Shown: piece by piece, positions 26,236-34,211 of the stretch
Layout: every line of letters starts with the position of its first letter
Position numbering within the stretch: position 1 is the stretch's first letter
NCBI GenBank assembly: GCA_028344335.1
Contig: JAOMAZ010000001.1
Location: 75,468 to 133,750 of the forward strand
Direction of reading: 5' to 3'
DNA: 58,283 bases
Source of the DNA: Deltaproteobacteria bacterium
GTDB taxonomy: Archaea; Thermoplasmatota; Poseidoniia; Poseidoniales; Poseidoniaceae
The notes under the pieces: model-generated
The model's database searches: none
What the model was told of the DNA's origin: nothing
What the model saw: only the letters and a program-made list of their open reading frames with translations
Translations under genes and position numbers: made by a program

Positions 26236-26253
26236 CCACTTGGCATTAAGTGG
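26236..26253. promoter_or_regulatory. Dyad in a divergent intergenic region
   Basis: CCACTT-GGCATT-AAGTGG is a perfect 6-6-6 inverted repeat 46 bp upstream of the CTCH protein gene and 79 bp before the TupA-like gene. It may be an operator shared by both promoters. No convincing TATA box could be paired with it. Confidence 0.3.
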
Positions 26254-26331
26254 GAGGGCACCTAAGCGAGGAAGCATTGGTTAGGGAATTATTGAAACAG
26301 GATAACGTTGACCATTAACTGAGGAAGTAGC

Positions 26332-27231
26332 ATGTGGCCGTTTCCAAAAAAGGAAAAAATGGAGTGGTTAAGGCTCGACGATAGCCGCAAGGACCAATAT
26401 TCTCAAAAATTATATCGCCGTATGCTGTATGATAGAGAACCAATTTTGATAACCATGGAAGACAAATACAAAGCACGGGAATTAGTCGCCTCAAAAGGAG
26501 TTTGCAAACTTCCCGAACTTCTTTGGTGGTCTTGCCAAACACCAGTGAAAATACCATGGGATGAATTACCTGATAGATTTGTGATCAAAACCAACCATTG
26601 GTCTGGAGATGGCATCTATTTCATCAATAACTCAAATGAAAAATTGAAGCAAATTGCTGTTGACATGACGATTGGTGAATTATACCGAGTTATTGAAAAC
26701 GGTATAGACCACAGAGGAAAGAAAGTCAGTCATGCTTGGATGGAGAAAAAGTTAACTCGCCTTCTAAAGAAAAAATACGCAAAAGCGCTTGAATGGGGAA
26801 CCCAAGAAATCAAACCCGCAGGGGTAATGATAGAAAAAATGCTGATGGTTGATGGTGCCTTACCTGATGATGTGAAGTTTCATGTATTCCATGGCAAAGT
26901 CGGATGGATACAAATCGATGTTGGAAGGTTCACCGAACATCGCCAATCGATATACAATGTCGACGGTAGTAGGATTGAGCAATCTAATCCTAAATTCCCT
27001 GGTATTGAGGAATTAAAGCACCTCCATGAAAGGTTTTCACCACAATATGTGGAAGAGATGGTGCGGGTTGCAGAGAAACTATGTGAAGATATAGATTATA
27101 CTCGTTTAGATCTATTTGATATCGATGGGGAATTATATTTTGGAGAGTATACTTGCTACCATAATGCAGCCCATCCACAATCGGATGAATGGGAAGAACT
27201 GGGGGGGAGACTTTGGAAGACAGATTACTAG
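26332..27231 (+). CDS. TupA-like ATP-grasp protein
   Basis: 299 aa. The sequence follows the ATP-grasp TupA family: LITMEDKYKARELVASKGV, then LPDRFVIKTNHWSGDGIYF for the nucleotide-binding loop. VMIEKMLMVDGALPDDVKFHVFHGKVGWIQIDVGRFTEHR is the central acid-and-Lys strand, and DYTRLDLFDIDGELYFGEYTCYHNAA the C-terminal Mg-binding segment. Members ligate carboxylates to amines, in bacteria during teichuronopeptide or exopolysaccharide synthesis. The cytoplasmic form has no signal. Its last 43 bases overlap the hydrolase gene, so the two are probably translated together. A role in surface polysaccharide modification is likely but unproven; the DegT aminotransferase just beyond strengthens this reading. 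Confidence 0.85.
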   Translation: MWPFPKKEKMEWLRLDDSRKDQYSQKLYRRMLYDREPILITMEDKYKARELVASKGVCKLPELLWWSCQTPVKIPWDELPDRFVIKTNHWSGDGIYFINNSNEKLKQIAVDMTIGELYRVIENGIDHRGKKVSHAWMEKKLTRLLKKKYAKALEWGTQEIKPAGVMIEKMLMVDGALPDDVKFHVFHGKVGWIQIDVGRFTEHRQSIYNVDGSRIEQSNPKFPGIEELKHLHERFSPQYVEEMVRVAEKLCEDIDYTRLDLFDIDGELYFGEYTCYHNAAHPQSDEWEELGGRLWKTDY

Positions 27232-28124
27232 AACGCCAAGAACTGTTCTCTTTACTAGGAGATTTGCCAGATTTTTCAGTGCCCATAAAATCTAAGCTTC
27301 AAAGTGAAGAAAGTCATGCAGGCTTGAGATGCCAACGTTGGCAAATTGAATTTGAAGGTATTGAAGCGGTGCCGATATTAGTGACCTTACCAGAAGGTGA
27401 TGGGCCCTTTCCAGTGGTACTATACAACCATGCACATGGAGGTAATTATGCACATGGAAAGGAAGAACTACTAACGGGGAGGGCGGCGATTCTCAACCCT
27501 CCGTACGGACAAGTTCTGGCCGATTTAGGAATCGCGGCTGTAGCAATCGATACTTTCGTATTTGGTGAAAGGAATCATGATAATGAGGCTGCTACTTTCA
27601 AACGCATGTTATGGAATGGTCAAGTCATGTGGGGAATGATGCTTTTTGATAACTTAAGGGCGCTGGATTTTATCGATGAACACCCTCTTCTAGACCATGA
27701 TAGAATCGCCACATTGGGTTTATCGATGGGTAGTACCATGGCTTGGTGGTGTGCAGCACTTGATGATAGAATCAAAGTCTGCATTGACCTATGTTGCCTA
27801 ACAGATTTCCACGACCTGCAGGAGACAGATGGACTGAATGGTCATGGAGTTTATTATTACATTCCAAATCTTTTGAAGGAAGGTTGGAGTACTTCACGAA
27901 TCAATGCAATGATTGCCCCGCGAGCGCGTCTGGCATTGGCGGGAGACCTTGACCCTTTGACTCCTACAGTTGGACTTGAGAGAATAGATAAGCATCTCAA
28001 AGAGGTTTATGCGGCACATGGAAAATCAGAGTGCTGGAAGATGCTCCGCTATGCTGACATCGGGCATATTGAAACTTCAGAGATGAGAAGTGAAGTGCTT
28101 GCTTTTTTAGAAAAGTTTCTCTGA
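27189..28124 (+). CDS. Alpha/beta hydrolase (dienelactone hydrolase-like)
   Basis: 311 aa from the ATG at 27189, overlapping the ATP-grasp gene by 43 nt; a TTG at 27213 would cut the overlap. The fold markers are PFPVVLYNHAHGGNY (oxyanion strand), the nucleophile elbow GLSMGST (Ser near 177), an acid in LALAGDLDPLTP and His in DIGHIETSE. A long N-terminal segment is Glu-rich. No signal peptide is seen, so it is cytoplasmic. The family includes carboxylesterases, peptidases and acetyl xylan esterase-like enzymes; the substrate cannot be read from sequence. Pairing with a TupA-like ligase suggests action on a surface glycan or an acyl intermediate (inference). Confidence 0.87.
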   Translation: MGRTGGETLEDRLLERQELFSLLGDLPDFSVPIKSKLQSEESHAGLRCQRWQIEFEGIEAVPILVTLPEGDGPFPVVLYNHAHGGNYAHGKEELLTGRAAILNPPYGQVLADLGIAAVAIDTFVFGERNHDNEAATFKRMLWNGQVMWGMMLFDNLRALDFIDEHPLLDHDRIATLGLSMGSTMAWWCAALDDRIKVCIDLCCLTDFHDLQETDGLNGHGVYYYIPNLLKEGWSTSRINAMIAPRARLALAGDLDPLTPTVGLERIDKHLKEVYAAHGKSECWKMLRYADIGHIETSEMRSEVLAFLEKFL

Positions 28125-28151
28125 AAGCCTAAGAAAATAATCAATTCAGTG

Positions 28152-29384
28152 TCAATCCTTGATAATAAAAGCCAGAACCTCGTATATCACCTGTGCAATA
28201 ATATCCATGTGAGAAGTGTTCAAATGCGGTTGTAAAGATAAATCGCAAGCAAATTCAATCGCTTCAACTGTTGCTGGCAATTCCACTGCCTCAATATCTT
28301 TGAGGAATTGCCATTCTCTGAAATCACGAGCATTGCGCTGAACCCCAAATATCTGCATATCAATTCCTTCCAAGGACATTACTTCGATGAAGTAATCGGC
28401 TTGTTTTCTTGTTAGTCCTCGCAAGTGGAATTGCATGGTATCACAAAACATCTCTACTTCAGGGAAGGGTTTTGGAATCTCAATATTTGGATGATTTTCT
28501 AAAAGTCCTTCTAGATAGTGATAGTTTTGCCTGTGGATTTTATTAATTTCTATCAGCCTTGGTATTTGAGGGCGCAACAAAGCGGCACACACTTCAGTCA
28601 TCCGCATCGAATATCCCGGAATATGGTTTTGTAGAGTATCCATCAAATCCTCATCAATTCCAAAATGCCGGTTCCATCGTTCCTCATATGAGCCAGCATA
28701 GAGTAATGCCTTACCTGCAATTTCAATATCATCGGTTGTAAGAATACCTCCCTCTCCAGATGAAAGACCCTTGCTAGATTGTGTTGAAAAACAAGCAATA
28801 CGGCCGAAATTACCAAGTTTTACCCCATTCCAGAAGGTCATATATGCATGCGCACAATCTTCAATGAGATATAGGTCATGACGCTTAACCACTGCCATTA
28901 TCGCATCCATGTTTGGTACATGCCCTCGCATGTAAGAGAGAAGCAAAACCTTAGCCCCTGATTCCTTGACCTTATTTTCAAGGTCCTCTGCATCCAATCC
29001 CCATTCCAAATTAGATTCAACAAAAACTGGTTCGGCTCTTGCATGATGAATCGCCGAAGGTACAGCGGTAAAGGTGAAACCATTGGATAACACCTTGTCG
29101 CCGGGCTTGACTCCTGCAATATTTAGGGCGATGAACATAGCAGCCCCACAAGAATTTACTCCTAATGCAAAGTTACTGCCGAGGTGGGTAGCGAATTCCT
29201 TTTCAAACAAAGACACATGCGAATCTTCTGCCTTTTTGGGTTGATAACGATACATCATCCCTGCACGCATCGTGGCTACAGCATCTTCAATTCCAGATTC
29301 AGGAACCGCTTTGAAAGCCTTAGAATTAAAATCAACGATTGATTCGCCGCCTTCAATTACCAATCTTCTATCGGAATCAGACAT
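28152..29384 (-). CDS. DegT/DnrJ/EryC1/StrS family aminotransferase
   Basis: 410 aa. Typical of PLP sugar aminotransferases: HLGSNFALGVNSCGAAMFIALNIAGVKPGDKVLSNGFTFTAVPSAI, then YLIEDCAHAY with the Asp that binds the pyridine nitrogen. The Lys for the Schiff base is in STQSSKGLSSGEGG, and YSMRMTEVCAALLRPQ is the conserved C-terminal block. The family transfers an amino group from Glu or Gln to a keto-sugar nucleotide for glycans. The gene is convergent with the hydrolase (27 bp between stops) and upstream of pntB by strand, with a 54-bp gap to it. With the TupA-like gene it suggests an aminosugar or surface-glycan pathway, though other enzymes of such a pathway are absent here. Confidence 0.9.
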   Translation of the reverse strand: MSDSDRRLVIEGGESIVDFNSKAFKAVPESGIEDAVATMRAGMMYRYQPKKAEDSHVSLFEKEFATHLGSNFALGVNSCGAAMFIALNIAGVKPGDKVLSNGFTFTAVPSAIHHARAEPVFVESNLEWGLDAEDLENKVKESGAKVLLLSYMRGHVPNMDAIMAVVKRHDLYLIEDCAHAYMTFWNGVKLGNFGRIACFSTQSSKGLSSGEGGILTTDDIEIAGKALLYAGSYEERWNRHFGIDEDLMDTLQNHIPGYSMRMTEVCAALLRPQIPRLIEINKIHRQNYHYLEGLLENHPNIEIPKPFPEVEMFCDTMQFHLRGLTRKQADYFIEVMSLEGIDMQIFGVQRNARDFREWQFLKDIEAVELPATVEAIEFACDLSLQPHLNTSHMDIIAQVIYEVLAFIIKD

Positions 29385-29438
29385 AAACTAACACAACCTT
29401 TTGACCCTGAAAACGTCACTATTCAATGGTTTCCAACC

Positions 29439-30866
29439 TCAGTACTCCTTGATTGCAGTATTGAGGGCCGACATCATTGCTTTTCCGTCTCCAAACAGCA
29501 TCATCGTCTTATCCATGAAGAATAAGTCATTATCGACACCAGCATAACCTACGGATAAACTGCGCTTGATGATAACTATTGAGCGTGCTTTGTCGACATC
29601 CAAGATTGGCATTCCACCCAATGGTCCTTCGCCGCTGCGGGCTGCAGGATTGGTGGTATCGTTAGCACCGATGACAACTGCTAAGTCACACTCTGCAAAC
29701 TCGGAGTTTATTTCATCCATCTCGATTAACTGCTCGTATGGTACATTGGCCTCAGCGAGTAGCACATTCATGTGACCAGGCATGCGCCCTGCAACTGGGT
29801 GAATTGCATACTTCACTTCAACATCTCTTTCTTCCATTAAATCGGCGAATTCCTTCACCGCATGCTGGCATTGAGAAACCGCCATTCCATATCCAGGGAT
29901 GATAATGCATGTGCTGATTCCATCGCACATCATTGCAACTTCCTCTGGGTCACTGCCAACCTTTGTGCGGGTAACAGTTTCCTTGTCTGAGCCACCAAAT
30001 GACTTGAACAGGACATCGATCAACTGACGGTTCATCGCCTTACACATGATGAAGGTAAGAACTAATCCTGCTGCTCCAACCATCGAACCAGCAATAATCA
30101 AAACATTGTTGTTGATGACGAATCCTGTAAAGGCTGCTGCTACTCCAGAAAGTGAGTTTAGTAGGCTGACTACTACTGGCATATCTGCGCCGCCGATTGG
30201 CAGCACGAAGAGGACTCCCAGTAAGCAACTTGAGCCAACCAGTGCCCAGACCCAAAGTGCGTTTTCTGGTTCTCTAACAGTCATTACAACGAAAGCGAAT
30301 GAGGCAATTAACAGACCCACCTTGACGAAGTTTAGCCATGGAGGACCCCAAGTCGGGAAACGGACCCATTTCTTGGTTAGAGGAATTGTGAAACCACCCT
30401 TCAACTTGAACATAGCAACTAAAGAACCTGTGAGGGTAATCCATCCCACTAAACCAGAAAGTCCGATGGCAATCCAAATAGCCCACAGGTTGAGCATATC
30501 GGTCGGTACTTCGCCAGTCTTGATTCTGGCTAAGACTTCAGATAGTGCTACCAATGCACTGGCTGCTCCACCAAAACCATTGAACAGAGCAACTAATTCC
30601 GGCATACCTGTCATCTCAACCTTAACAGCCAACCAAGCTCCAATTACAGAGCCAAGAACTAGACCACCGACCAATAACTCCCAGCCGATAATGCCGTTTC
30701 CGACTTGCATTTTAACGAGGGTTGTTATGACTGCTAAGAGCATTCCAGCAGAACCAAGTTGATTGCCATAAGGAGCGGTTCTTGGAGAACCTAATTTCTT
30801 AATACCTGTAATGAATAATGCTGCTGAGAGCAGGTATCCAATATCAAAAATAATTGGGTCTACCAT
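29439..30866 (-). CDS. pntB: NAD(P) transhydrogenase, beta subunit
   Basis: 475 aa. The N-terminal half contains about eight or nine membrane helices (YLLSAALFITGIKKL; GIIGWELLVGGLVLGSVIGAWLAV; MPELVALFNGFGGAASALVAL). The C-terminal NADP-binding domain has IIPGYGMAVSQCQHAVKEFADLMEERDVEVKYAIHPVAGRMPGHMNVLLAEANVPY and VVIGANDTTNPAA, characteristic of PntB. KRSLSVGYAGVDNDLFF is the conserved loop near the end. With the alpha subunits it uses the proton motive force to reduce NADP+ with NADH. Its start is immediately adjacent to the stop of the small alpha subunit. No other energy-linked NADPH source is visible in the window. Confidence 0.97.
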   Translation of the reverse strand: MVDPIIFDIGYLLSAALFITGIKKLGSPRTAPYGNQLGSAGMLLAVITTLVKMQVGNGIIGWELLVGGLVLGSVIGAWLAVKVEMTGMPELVALFNGFGGAASALVALSEVLARIKTGEVPTDMLNLWAIWIAIGLSGLVGWITLTGSLVAMFKLKGGFTIPLTKKWVRFPTWGPPWLNFVKVGLLIASFAFVVMTVREPENALWVWALVGSSCLLGVLFVLPIGGADMPVVVSLLNSLSGVAAAFTGFVINNNVLIIAGSMVGAAGLVLTFIMCKAMNRQLIDVLFKSFGGSDKETVTRTKVGSDPEEVAMMCDGISTCIIIPGYGMAVSQCQHAVKEFADLMEERDVEVKYAIHPVAGRMPGHMNVLLAEANVPYEQLIEMDEINSEFAECDLAVVIGANDTTNPAARSGEGPLGGMPILDVDKARSIVIIKRSLSVGYAGVDNDLFFMDKTMMLFGDGKAMMSALNTAIKEY

Positions 30867-31190
30867 TTAGGACACCTCCTTCTTGCGCCTCTTGCCAGCA
30901 ATCATTTCGAGCATCCTATTAGTGACCATGAAACCACCAACACAATTTATGGTTGCAAGAACTAGAGCGGTGAATCCAAGCCATGCAGCAATACCTGGTG
31001 AGCCGCTGTTAAAGGCCACATTACTGGCCAATAAAGCACCGACTACGGTGATTCCTGAAATCGCATTTGCTCCAGACATCAAAGGAGTGTGCAAGGTCGC
31101 GGGAACCTTGGAAATCAATTCAAAACCAAGATAAATTGCCAAGACGAAAATGGTTATGCTACCGATTAATGCTGCAATAGTTAGGCTCAT
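30867..31190 (-). CDS. pntAB: NAD(P) transhydrogenase, small alpha subunit (membrane)
   Basis: 107 aa. Three hydrophobic helices (LTIAALIGSITIFVLAIYLGFELI; NAISGITVVGALLAS; AAWLGFTALVLATINCVGGFMVTNRML) and TPLMSGANAISGI match the membrane part of PntA. This part is a separate gene in the three-gene form known from Rhodospirillum. VTNRMLEMIAGKRRKKE is the basic end. It forms part of the proton channel with PntB. The start overlaps the end of the large alpha subunit by 4 nt (ATGA), and the stop abuts pntB, so the three subunits are translationally coupled. Confidence 0.95.
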   Translation of the reverse strand: MSLTIAALIGSITIFVLAIYLGFELISKVPATLHTPLMSGANAISGITVVGALLASNVAFNSGSPGIAAWLGFTALVLATINCVGGFMVTNRMLEMIAGKRRKKEVS

Positions 31191-32347
31191 TCAACCACCC
31201 CCGCCAAGCGAGATTGTTTAGGATGGATTTCTCCATCTGTGCAAATTAGAACCCCTCCCATTCCAGCGACGTGGAAATCGCTTCCTTCCGGAGAGCCGAC
31301 CAAAATATCATCTTCAAGGTCCAATACTAATTCTCCTTCTTTGACTAAACTGGAGACAAAGGTAGTCATATTGTTTGAGAATAACATACTTGCAGAGTTT
31401 GCAACTGTCCCAGGTAGGTTTGGGACTCCAATGATTGTGACTCCATGCTTTTCGATTATCTCTCCACATTCGGTCAATTCGCAATTTCCGCCGACGTCAG
31501 CGTTCATATCTACAACAACTGCGCCGTTTTTGAAGGATTCAATCGCAGAAGCAGGTACGGTTATTGGAGCAGGGCGACCAAATATTCGGGCAGTTGTTAT
31601 GATGACATCTGCATCCTTTGCTACTTCACAAACTGTATTATTGACCTTTTGGATGAATTCCATAGTCAATGGTTTGGCATAACCTGATTCATCTTCAAAG
31701 TCATCCATTCCTTCAACCTCGATGAAGCGTCCGCCAACCGATTCTATTTGTTCGGCTGCTGAACGTCGCACATCAGATGCATAGACGATGGCACCAAGGC
31801 GCTTGGCAGTGGCAATGGCTTGTAAGCCAGCAACCCCACTACCCATAATGACAAACTTGGCTGGACGAATGGTACCAGCGCTAGTGGTCATCATTGGAAT
31901 CCCCTTTGGCACATGAGCAGCGCCCATGAGCACTGCTTTGTAGCCAGCCAAGTTATCTTGACTCGAGTTTACATCCATCGCTTGAGCACGAGAGAGTCTG
32001 CGAGGAATCATGTCCATACTGAATAGTGTGATCTTTGCATCCATGGCCTTCTTCACATTTTCAGGGTTGCGAAATGGGTCAGATACACAGGCCAACATTT
32101 TTCCTTCTTTGATTAAAGAAACATCGGGCATATTGATGCAGACTACGATGTCACAAGCCATTGCATCTTCTCTACTTCCTACATTTGCACCCAAATCTGA
32201 ATATTCTGAATCATTGTGATTTGACCTCAATCCAGCTCCTGATTCAACTACCACTTCAAAGCCATTTTTAGCTAATTTTTTAATAGAGTTAGGGACAATC
32301 GCTACGCGGTTTTCTCCTTCAGTCTCGCATATAACGCCCAAGCGCAT
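31187..32347 (-). CDS. pntAA: NAD(P) transhydrogenase, large alpha subunit (NAD-binding)
   Basis: 386 aa from the ATG at 32347. The track's extension to 32452 crosses the pnt/mdh promoter and is rejected. MRLGVICETEGENRVAIVPNSIKKLAKNGFEVVVESGAG is the alanine dehydrogenase/PNT N-domain start. The NAD-binding Rossmann motif is VIMGSGVAGLQAIATAKRLGAIVYASDVR, and SAGTIRPAKFVIMG and GRPAPITVP follow the family. RSNHNDSEYSDLGANVGSRE resembles the mobile segment before domain dI. The protein is cytoplasmic and binds NADH at the membrane-bound enzyme. The gene starts the pntAA-AB-B operon, divergent from mdh. Confidence 0.95.
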   Translation of the reverse strand: MRLGVICETEGENRVAIVPNSIKKLAKNGFEVVVESGAGLRSNHNDSEYSDLGANVGSREDAMACDIVVCINMPDVSLIKEGKMLACVSDPFRNPENVKKAMDAKITLFSMDMIPRRLSRAQAMDVNSSQDNLAGYKAVLMGAAHVPKGIPMMTTSAGTIRPAKFVIMGSGVAGLQAIATAKRLGAIVYASDVRRSAAEQIESVGGRFIEVEGMDDFEDESGYAKPLTMEFIQKVNNTVCEVAKDADVIITTARIFGRPAPITVPASAIESFKNGAVVVDMNADVGGNCELTECGEIIEKHGVTIIGVPNLPGTVANSASMLFSNNMTTFVSSLVKEGELVLDLEDDILVGSPEGSDFHVAGMGGVLICTDGEIHPKQSRLAGVVE

Positions 32348-32366
32348 CTTCTCATCTCCTTCATCT

Positions 32367-32388
32367 TCGACAACGAGAAGGTTGTCGA
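32367..32388. promoter_or_regulatory. 8-6-8 dyad in the pnt / mdh divergent promoter
   Basis: TCGACAAC-GAGAAG-GTTGTCGA is a perfect inverted repeat with eight-base arms, 20 bp upstream of the pntAA ATG and about 95 bp upstream of the mdh ATG. It could be an operator for the transhydrogenase operon or for both units, or a hairpin in the pnt leader RNA. Confidence 0.45.
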
Positions 32389-32483
32389 CGAAGCGGGCGA
32401 CCCGTATTCGACTCTTCAATGCTCGCTTGGAAAGAAATGGTTTGCCAACCACTGCCCTTATGGGCTCTATTCAGGTCGCCGGT

Positions 32484-33437
32484 ATGAGCGTGAACAGCAT
32501 GGTCAAGCAACGCAACAAGATAGCAGTTATTGGAGCAGGAAATGTAGGGGCAACTTGTGCCTTTGTTTTAGCACAGAAAAAACTCGGAGATATCGTTCTA
32601 CTAGACATCTTTGAGGGCTTCGCAAAAGGAAAGGCATTGGATATGAGCCAAGATGGTCAAGTCCTCAATTATGATGGAAATATAACAGGCACAGCGAATT
32701 ACGAAGATATCGCTGGTTCTGACGTTGTAGTAGTAACAAGTGGATTTCCACGCCAACCAGGCATGAGCAGAGAGGACCTAATTGGCAAGAACGCCGATAT
32801 CATTTCCCAAGTTGGTGCAGGAATCAAAGAACATGCTCCAGATTCAATCATCGTCATGGTAACAAATCCACTTGACTTGATGACTTACCATATGAGAGAG
32901 GTCACCGGATTTCCCTCCCACCGCGTCGTCGGCCAAGCTGGAATCCTTGATAGTGCCCGAATGACTCACTTCATCGCCAAGGCAGTAGGATGCAGCGAAG
33001 AAGATGTTCAAGCAATGGTACTTGGTGGTCATGGAGACACAATGGTTCCTCTCCCTCGATACACAACTGTTGGTGGGATTTCAGTCGACCAATTACTCGA
33101 TGATGAAACAATTGCAGCCATCTGTGAAAGGACTGCCAAGGGTGGTGGAGAAATCGTCAAACTCCTTGAGAAAGGAAGCGCCTTCTATGCACCAGGCTCA
33201 GCAGCAGCAATCATGGCAGAAGCCATCGTTATGGATAGAAAGCGGCTAATTCCGGCAAGTGCTCACCTGAAGGGCGAATATGGCCTTGACGATGTTTACA
33301 TCGGCGTACCAATTATCCTTGGTGCGAATGGTGTCGAACGGATTATGGAATTAGAATTAACAGATGGAGAACTTGAGAGCCTTCAAGGCTCTGCTAATTT
33401 CTACAAACAACAATTGAAAGAATTACTCGGCTACTAA
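32484..33437 (+). CDS. mdh: Malate dehydrogenase
   Basis: 317 aa from the ATG at 32484 (the ATG at 32499 is also possible). The track start at 32382 overlaps the promoter dyad and adds a non-family leader. KIAVIGAGNVGATCAFVLAQK is the NAD-binding motif. GFPRQPGMSREDL has Arg at the position that selects malate over lactate, and VTNPLDLMTYHM and GQAGILDSARM follow the family. VLGGHGDTMVPLPRYTTV carries the catalytic His. A weak TATA-like CTTATGG near 32455 is consistent with leaderless initiation at 32484. The enzyme interconverts malate and oxaloacetate with NAD(H) in the citric acid cycle. It is divergent from the transhydrogenase genes, so the NADH and NADPH pools may be co-regulated (inference). 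Confidence 0.95.
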   Translation: MSVNSMVKQRNKIAVIGAGNVGATCAFVLAQKKLGDIVLLDIFEGFAKGKALDMSQDGQVLNYDGNITGTANYEDIAGSDVVVVTSGFPRQPGMSREDLIGKNADIISQVGAGIKEHAPDSIIVMVTNPLDLMTYHMREVTGFPSHRVVGQAGILDSARMTHFIAKAVGCSEEDVQAMVLGGHGDTMVPLPRYTTVGGISVDQLLDDETIAAICERTAKGGGEIVKLLEKGSAFYAPGSAAAIMAEAIVMDRKRLIPASAHLKGEYGLDDVYIGVPIILGANGVERIMELELTDGELESLQGSANFYKQQLKELLGY

Positions 33438-34123
33438 GGAACTTCACCCGAAAGGTTTGCTGGTAAGGCAACTCCAATCGCTGAAACAGAGCCAAGGCGT
33501 TCCCATTCTGATTCCTGCCAAGACTTGTATTCCTCAAATGAGGACATTTGAAGCACCGGATTATGTTCTCTATTCCACAAAAGAGTCTGAGGTTCTGTAC
33601 CTGGTGCTTCATGACCAGACATTACCACTGTATTTTCTTTTATTGACTGTAAAACCGCCAAGGCTTTCCAATGTACCTCAAGACTCCCTCCGGGTAAATC
33701 ATCTCGACCAGTGCCTCCATTACCATTGAACAGAAAATCTCCGGTGAACAAGAAACCTGGAATATCAATGCACATACTATCAGGTGTATGTCCTGGGCTA
33801 GCATAAAAGTTGAATTCAACTTCACCCATCCACAAGGAAGAACCACTGGCAACTGTTCTTGACACTCCATGAGTCAATGCACCTTCAAGCATTAAGAAAT
33901 CACAACCAGCCTTCTCTGCTAACTCCCATCCACCACTTATATGGTCAGCATGAGTATGGGTGCCGATGACGTATTTTAGAGTCAAAGCTCTTTCTTCAAT
34001 CAAAGCCAAATCACGCTCAATATTTGCATGAATTGGATCAATTAAGGCCGCCAGAGAATTATGAGTGCAGGTGACCAAATAAGTGCGAGCCCAGCCTTCA
34101 GAATTGATTTGTTCAACCAGCAT
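33434..34123 (-). CDS. MBL-fold hydrolase, persulfide dioxygenase-like
   Basis: 229 aa from the ATG at 34123; the track's 57-residue leader extends across the divergent promoter and is rejected. Metal-binding motif GTHTHADHISGGWE (HxHxDH), then SPGHTPDSMCIDIPG with the third His, TGDFLFNGNGGTGRDDL with the bridging Asp, and MSGHE with the last His. The TGD.L...GTGRxDxxGG pattern is close to ETHE1-like persulfide dioxygenases and glyoxalase II-like proteins. ETHE1 oxidises glutathione persulfide to sulfite. Sulfur oxidation or thioester hydrolysis cannot be separated from sequence alone. It overlaps the mdh stop by 4 nt on the opposite strand. Confidence 0.88.
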   Translation of the reverse strand: MLVEQINSEGWARTYLVTCTHNSLAALIDPIHANIERDLALIEERALTLKYVIGTHTHADHISGGWELAEKAGCDFLMLEGALTHGVSRTVASGSSLWMGEVEFNFYASPGHTPDSMCIDIPGFLFTGDFLFNGNGGTGRDDLPGGSLEVHWKALAVLQSIKENTVVMSGHEAPGTEPQTLLWNREHNPVLQMSSFEEYKSWQESEWERLGSVSAIGVALPANLSGEVP

Positions 34124-34157
34124 GGCTATCCCATGAGGTCGCCGTTTGTGTTCTTTT

Positions 34158-34178
34158 CCCCGTATAGTTGATATGGGG
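34158..34178. promoter_or_regulatory. Near-perfect dyad between MBL hydrolase and rmuC
   Basis: CCCCGTAT-AGTTG-ATATGGGG is an inverted repeat with one mismatch in eight pairs. It sits 35 bp upstream of the MBL hydrolase ATG and 34 bp upstream of the rmuC ATG, almost centred in the divergent gap. GATATGG within it could also serve as a weak TATA element for rmuC. Confidence 0.35.
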
Positions 34179-34211
34179 TCGGCATGAGTTTGGTATTTGA
34201 TAGGAGTGAGG

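Noticed and set aside
30046-30762. 238-aa Thr/Pro/Ala-rich plus-strand ORF
   Set aside because: It is antisense to pntB, and its composition follows the Gly- and hydrophobic-rich gene opposite.
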